Of a stretch of DNA of 64,000 nt, positions 57,939 to 64,000 are shown piece by piece. Position numbers and translations under genes: made by a program. Position 1 is the first letter of the stretch. Each line of letters opens with the position of its first letter. The DNA is taken from the NCBI RefSeq assembly GCF_022605725.1, contig NC_065552.1, forward strand, positions 33,243,879-33,307,878, in the 5' to 3' direction. Source of the stretch: Anthonomus grandis grandis. Its lineage: Eukaryota > Arthropoda > Insecta > Coleoptera > Curculionidae. The notes beneath the pieces are model-generated. The model had not been told where the DNA came from. It made no database searches and saw only the letters and a program-made list of their open reading frames with translations.

Positions 57939-59400
57939 GTCTATTATTTTCAGCAAAATCCCCCAGGCTAAGACTTTAACAGACCCATTTAAGAAGTCTT
58001 CAAGAAGTGGTTTGGGGGTACGTAAATACCATTGACTACATAAATTGCCTATTCCATAACTGCGGAACTCCAGCTTTGCCTATTGGTCTTTCTTTTGCAT
58101 TTAAACACCATCTGGAAATAATATTAAAGTAATTTTTTACTGGAGAATGTAGTAAGGTAGAGCAAACCGGTGTACAATAAGTAGTTACCCCATTTTGCCC
58201 TATGTCCAACTTTTCGCCCAAACTGTAACAGTTAGTTTTTGTTGTTTATTTTCACAATCCAAGTTTTTTTGTAATAGAAACAAAAAGAAATATTAGAAAG
58301 AGGTCTACCCATGTCACAAAAAATATTTGTACCAATAATAATGCATTACGATACTTACATTGAATTTCATTTGAACGCTATACATTACGACATGGTATGA
58401 CAAGCACAAGCAAGCTTCACACGAGCTCTGTGTAGATTGTCGGTCGAAATTCCCGTGCAGGAGTCGGAGACACATCTTAGATACTATATCAGATCATATT
58501 CGTTAGATGGCGACACTTAGTTCTGCCAAAAATGGCGGCCTACCTCGTTTCACTCACCTTTCCCCTAAGTGAAGTTATAATATTATTAATTGTTTTAATT
58601 ATTCACATTGATTTTACCTTATTTGCTTGATAATTAACGATTGATCAATTGTTATATGAAATATGTACCTATAATGAGAACATCGAATAAAGAAAATAGA
58701 TACATTTCGTATTTCTTATGGTTTCAGAACTTATCGCAATTAATCAGGTTAATCTAGCTCCTTTTAATTTAACCAATCCTTGAATATTACAGTTATTTCG
58801 ATTAGGACCATAAAAAGCATAAATTGTAAATTTAGGTAAACGATTTATAAAAAATTATTCCTAAACTTAAATTATTAATAAGATTTGGAATTTTAAGAGA
58901 ATCTCAGGAAATGTGTAAAAAAATATTGTATAACTAACGATTAGGAAAATATAGAATACACATCAATGTTAGATACAATAGTAATTTGTATTAGCTTAAA
59001 TTAATACATACAACTAAGTTACATGATCGTCCCTAACGAAATTAGGTAGAAAAATCAGTAAATCTAAAGAAATATTAAGATTTAGGGTCGGAATAAAAAT
59101 TATAATTTTAAAACTGGACTGCCAAATCGGTTCCTAATAGCTATTCTCTAATTTATATTTGTTAAATTAAACTTTATGACAAAATATGATTACATAACGC
59201 GTTTAATTTAATAAAATGCGAATAAATTATTATTCATTTGCCTCGAGTACGCCTATATTGTATAATTTAAATCAATTATTTCACTTTATTGATATTATTG
59301 TTATTCTTTGCAATTTTACTATCAAAACAATATTATTAGTGGTCTCATGAGAGGCCGTAATTGCAATCGAATTTTATTTAAATTGTTCTTGTATCTATGA
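57939..59400. other. Unassigned DNA
   Basis: No gene supported. 58400-58560 is less AT-rich and ends atggcggcctacc, like transposon ends seen elsewhere, without a partner. Confidence 0.3.
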
Positions 59401-59689
59401 AACATACCGGGTGGTGCGTCGCCGAGCGGAACATAGGAAATCAATTATTGGCTTCCCTGTACCGTTGATTGAATATTTGGGAAGATACGCAATCCTGTGT
59501 TAAAAAGTGTACCAAGTCGACTATCGGATTGCCGTTCAGTTTCGTGCACCGTGTGGTGCTGCCGCAAAGCGTCAAATCTAGGAACGATTTATTTTAGCTG
59601 CGTGGACTTGGTTTTTGGCTTCTTTGAGTCAGGTTTTCAACAACGCTGGAATCTCCGGTTACGCGGCCATGTTGGATATTTTTTTAAGA

Positions 59690-61770
59690 TATGGGATGAT
59701 GCTGCCAACTATGTTTTTATTATTTTTTTTGAACATACAGCACGGTGTCATTTATATGGTGGTCAAGTAATAAGTGATATACTTAAGGGTGGAGGCATAT
59801 TGAAATTTCTTAAAAGTTAAATTTTAAAAACAAATAATTACTTAAAAATTAATACAAAAATATATATAAAAAGCTATTTTTACAAAATTACCAACAAAGT
59901 TTAATATAAGTTATAATTCCAACAAACATTATGTTTCCTCCATTTTGTGTTCAAGAGGGTCAAGTTTTTAAATAAAAAGCCCGTTGCACTTAATTAACTA
60001 AAAACTAATATACAAAAAACATGTGGAACAAATTTTAAGATATAAGTAGGTTTCACGTAAATATTATAAAGAATAATTGAAATAATTTATAAGACTTAAT
60101 ACCGATGGTAATATAACTTCTTGATCATTTTTTCTTGATAATTTTTTGTAAAAAGTAACCCATTTTGTCACGTGATTTAATATCTGAAAAATTGTGCAGC
60201 GTAGTGAGATCTATAAAGTAAGGGGTTGTGAGTGAGGATGTTAATAGAAATAAAAAATAGGCCACATTTTAAGTTTTAAGCGACACAGGAAAATTCTCAA
60301 TTACCGGTTGTTACAACTATACTTTAAACTATAAAAAGATACCTAGTGACAAAAAAAAACATTTTGTTTAAAGACCCCGCATCACGCCTATACAGGACAT
60401 CAATAGAGATGGTATAATTAGAGGACAGTTAAGCAATATAGTGTCCTTTTATAATAAAATCTAAATACTTCCTAAATTTTGCAAAAAACTGAAATTTGGC
60501 AAAATCATTTTATTTTTTTCTGGCGTTATTTCAAAATATATGACAAAAGTATTTATTAAATGAATAAATTATTGTGACCACTTTTTCTCGCCTATACGAT
60601 AACACCTTTAAATTTAAAATACGACGTTCTGTCTTTAAAGAGCCATCATCAACTTGTTTTGTTTTTCTTTGTCGGCGCTATATTGACCATTTGCAGTTGA
60701 CGACGCGGGAATCTTTGGGCGCCCGGCCGTTTTGTTATTTTTTTAAGACAAGGGCGATGATGATAACAGCGCTTTTATTTATTTTGTTATTGCCGATATT
60801 TAAATGCGCTCTGATCTCGCATAAATAACTAGATAAATGTGGTGGTCAAGTAATGTATTGGAAGGTGCTATCTCTTACAACTTAAATTTTATTAACAAAT
60901 AATTACTTACCAAAATCCTTTTTTGAGACAAAAATAAATAAATAAAAACAAAACAAAAATTCAATATGCTTTTATTTATTAATTAGAAAATTAACAAAAA
61001 TATTAAATAAAGGTGGTGATATAGGTAGGTTTCACGTAAATATAAAGAGTAAATTCAATAATTAAAGATTTAATATCTATATACGGTACTACAGTTTTTT
61101 AGAGTCAATAATTGTTTGCAAAAAGTAGCCCGTAATGTGATTTTTGACAATACGGGTTTGTGAAACCAGCCAATATCTCAAAAACTGTGTAGGGTAGTGA
61201 GATCTGTGAAGTACACTTTTTTTGGACAAAAATATTGAAAAACAGATACCTTTAACTGAAATTAATATAAAAATAAAATCGCAAAATTTAAAAGGTTTTG
61301 AATAAGGGTGTAACAACATTATAAAATATAGAAAATAGGCCACATTTTAATTTGCAATACAGGCAAACACTTAATTACTAATTCTTAAAACTAGAAAAAG
61401 TTAATAAGAAAAAAACAAATATTTTAAAGTAAGGATGAGCAGTAAATGGTTTAATTAGGCGAAAGTTGCGCAATATAAATGCAATGATTGAATAAATGCA
61501 ATCTAAAAATTGGAAAAATGCCAAATACTTCCTAATATTCAGAAAAAATGAAGGTGAAATTTGGCAAAATGGTTTTTTATTTTTTTCTGGCGTTATTTGA
61601 AAATATAAAATAAAATCATTTATACATTGTTGTAAACACTTCCTCTCATTTACAAGTTAATATCTTTAACTTTTAAATACAACGTTCCTTCTTTAGAGAG
61701 TCATAATCAACTTTTTTTTTTCTTGTCGACGCCATATTGGCCACTTGCAGTTTTGAATAACCCTTTTAAT
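59690..61770. repeat. Two-unit tandem repeat of about 1.05-1.1 kb
   Basis: tggtggtcaagtaat occurs at 59759 and 60840. aggtttcacgtaaatat (60050, 61027), gtgagatctrtraagta (60207, 61198), aataggccacattttaa (60255, 61333) and ttctggcgttattt (60519, 61587) follow in the same order. Spacing is 1081 bp early and 977-1078 later. Units are about 59690-60770 and 60771-61770, diverged. No protein coding. Possibly a satellite-like or tandem element. Confidence 0.7.
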
Positions 61771-62159
61771 TACTTTTTTAACGAGGTAATTTCTAGTGAG
61801 TAGTTGGAATCATCCCTATTAAATATTATATACCTCTCTCTCTTTTAAAAACAAATTTTTTAGAGTAACATCACAAATTCTAACCTTTACATCTTTACTA
61901 AAAACTAATTATATACTATTGGCCTATTCCTAACTATCTTCAAAAAATTCTAATGCTATAAAAATACTTGCTTTTAAGAAGTTTCGTTAAGAACTTTTTA
62001 AAGCGAGGAGAACTTCTAAAGACTTTTATGACATTTGGAAAATGATTAAAAATTTTTATGCTCAAGTAAATAAGAGAATTCTTAGTTCACTTTTCGGGAT
62101 GGGCATTGGAATCTTGTATTCTTTTCTGATATTGTAATGTTTTAACGAGCCATTATTTT
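61771..62159. other. Unassigned spacer
   Basis: AT-rich, no gene. Confidence 0.3.
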
Positions 62160-63180
62160 GAAGATACAATTTATATTTTTTATATATTAGGCAAGCAGAC
62201 TCAACAATAAACAAGCAACACAAGGAAAGTATCTTTAAATAGGGGTCTGCATGTCCTGTGGAGATTTATGACACATATATTTAATGGCTCGTTTTTTAAT
62301 AACAAACATCGAGTCAAAAAGCCGTTTACTAATGCAACTCCAAAATGTTATTCAATACTGTAGGTATTTTTGTATGAAAGTAAGTTCCAACTTTCAACAA
62401 AAAAAAATAGACCGTTTTTGCAGATATCAATCTCAGTTCATTTAAAACCACTCAATAGCATAACATCGTCTAGCCAGTTTTTGCCTCCTGACATATCTCC
62501 ATAAAACTTAGGTTTATGATCGATTACAATTCCAAGAAATCTGTTAAAATTATTCACTTCCAATTCTTTGTTGTGAATCATGAACTGCTCTGAACATAAA
62601 AACTTAACAATTTAGTCTTATCTATGTTTAAAGACCACAAATTAGCATCAAACCACTGTTTAATCATTAATAAATCTTTAGAAATTGTTCTTGTTAATGT
62701 GCTTTTATTATTGTCTGCCCATAAGATAGTGGTGTCATCTGCAAAAATAGTAAAGAATCCTCTTATCTGGAGAGACGCCAGGTCATTTATATACAATAGA
62801 AATAAAATAGGACCGAGAAACGAACCCTGCTTACTACACAAAGTTCAGACAAACTGCCATTTGCCCAAACAAACTTTTTTCTGTCTAACAAAACAAAATT
62901 TTAACCATTCTAGAGCAACTCCCCTAAACCCATATCTAAAAAGCTTACCGAGCAGTATTCCATGGTTGACACAGTCAAAGTCTTTAATGAAGTCGCAGAA
63001 TACCGCTGCAGCAAAGTGACCTTCTTCAAGCTCAAATATAATCTCTCCAGGAATGAAAACATTACTCGACATTCATTTAATATGTTATTTTTTTTAATTA
63101 GAAAAGCTACCATTCGTACTATAACCAGTTTCTCAATAACTTTAAAGGCTTTTTAGGCTTTATTTTTATCTTTTTCATTA
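62160..63180 (-). pseudogene. LINE (Jockey/CR1-like) reverse transcriptase relic
   Basis: Minus strand, in order: VIEKLVIVRMVAFLIKKNNI (start of RT core, about 63150-63090), FAAAVFCDFIKDFDCVNHGI (motif A), GFRGVALEWLKF and RKKVCLGKWQF, then after a frame break GSFLGPILFLLYINDLASLQ (motif B) and FFTIFADDTTILWADN (motif C, FADD), KQWFDANLWSLNIDKTKLLS. The catalytic Asp residues are retained but the frame is broken at about 62842 and 63075. Confidence 0.75.
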
Positions 63181-63790
63181 ATGAATTTCATCATGAAAAC
63201 AATTATTGAAAATACTTAAAACACCAAAGACCATAAACATAATATATTGATTTAAAATTTTCTTAAAGTAAAAAAAAGAAAAAGAGAAAATGGCTCTCAT
63301 AGACATGAAGAGACAATATCTTTAAGAGTTCGGATTGATTTTTGTAGATAAAATAGATAATTTTCTGTGAGGTTTATAATTAGATTTTTTTAAAGATTTT
63401 CTAATAAGATTTTGAGATTCCCATTTTAGTTTGTTATAAATCAAGGTCTTAATTAATAAATGCAAAAATTTATTAATATGCTGTGGACATAGGTTTGGTT
63501 TATTTATATTTATTTTATCTAGTAATATTTTATTAATTGACTTGCATATATTATTATTTACTTTTAGAGTATGATAAAGTTCATTAAAGGATTTTATTGT
63601 GTTTTGACATAAATTTGAAAAATTCTCTGATGGGTTTATTAGAGAAGATACATTATTTGATTTAGCAAAGCTTTTATTAATTAAAAATATTTCTATCTTA
63701 AGAAACTGAGAACATTGTTTTTACATTTTCTTACATTATTGCACCCACGATACGTACACTGATTAATTTTGCCTAAAGGAGCCATTGTCT
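63181..63790 (-). pseudogene. Probable upstream part of the same LINE (linker between endonuclease and RT)
   Basis: Minus-strand translation between 63760 and 63300 is fairly open, e.g. INKFLHLLIKTLIYNKLKWE, the kind of basic linker found upstream of RT in Jockey-type elements. No endonuclease motifs seen. 63791-64000 holds nothing I can assign. Confidence 0.35.
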
Positions 63791-64000
63791 CACAAACTGA
63801 ACACATTTACATATATCGATCTATTTGTGATTATGATATCCAACAAAATTTTTAACAACTACCAAATTTCAATACGGCAAACACGAACCTGTGCAAAAAC
63901 TCTCCCACACGACTCAGGGATGATCGGCCGATTACTAATGAGAAGCGACGGACGAAATTATTTTCGCGCATACTGGAGAGAATCGCCATCTATTTTTCAC

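Noticed and set aside
62624..63019. + strand 131-codon open frame
   Set aside because: Opposite the LINE reverse transcriptase with its FADD motif; antisense shadow.

Overview
This window is AT-rich nuclear DNA of an arthropod, almost certainly an insect. A beetle is my best guess, but nothing in the sequence fixes the order. It is eukaryotic: the one host gene has spliced exons with GT..AG introns, long terminal repeats carry a TATA box plus a TCAGT-type initiator, and nearly everything else is eukaryotic transposable element (TE) debris. There are no operons, ribosome binding sites, CRISPR arrays or rRNA genes, and I could not support any intact tRNA gene.

Host gene. The only convincing cellular gene is on the + strand at 43751-50218: the 3' part of a Polycomb-group gene of the Posterior sex combs / Suppressor of zeste 2 family (PCGF/BMI1-like). 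Two short exons (43751-43955, 44046-44126) and the start of a long last exon (47480-50218) encode the RAWUL ubiquitin-like domain. The rest of the last exon encodes about 900 residues of Lys/Ser/Pro-rich disordered tail. The RING-finger exon is not in the window, so much of 1-43750 is probably intron or upstream DNA of this gene.

Layout. 796-3140: three tandem copies of an 888-bp unit made of a non-LTR retroelement tail fused to a Tc1-like transposase. 4500-6915: segmental duplication and LTR fragments. 7603-8290: Tc1 relics. 9046-11190: Penelope-like element. 12192-12666: non-autonomous hAT element with a perfect 8-bp target duplication. 14985-16590: Ty3/gypsy relic. 18850-19215: mariner and LINE fragments. 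20143-22907: element with very long inverted arms that hosts a second, complete, TA-flanked element. 23105-23770: piggyBac relic. 24850-25690: Jockey-like tail. 25726-29269: 3.5-kb element with an 8-bp target duplication, carrying a DD82E-type transposase gene with an intron. 30445-31990: Tc1 fragment interrupted by a LINE. 33840-35640 and 39206-39780: Penelope and DD82E relics. 40126-41426: Tc1 element. 41492-46920: LTRs of one gypsy family, one copy pair enclosing a decayed macro domain (ADP-ribose hydrolase type). 51650-53000: pogo/jerky-like relic. 53541-55057: mariner-like element with 150-bp inverted repeats. 55335-57935: DNA transposon with a DUF7869-like protein of unknown mechanism. 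59690-61770: two-copy tandem repeat. 62160-63180 and beyond: LINE reverse transcriptase relic.

The strongest candidates for undescribed biology are the DUF7869-like transposon with iterated subterminal motifs, the macro domain inside a gypsy-type element, the intron-bearing DD82E transposase in an element with an 8-bp duplication, and the small hAT element that carries a perfect heat-shock-element array. All coding calls outside the Polycomb gene are broken relics, judged by reading translations by eye; no database search was possible.
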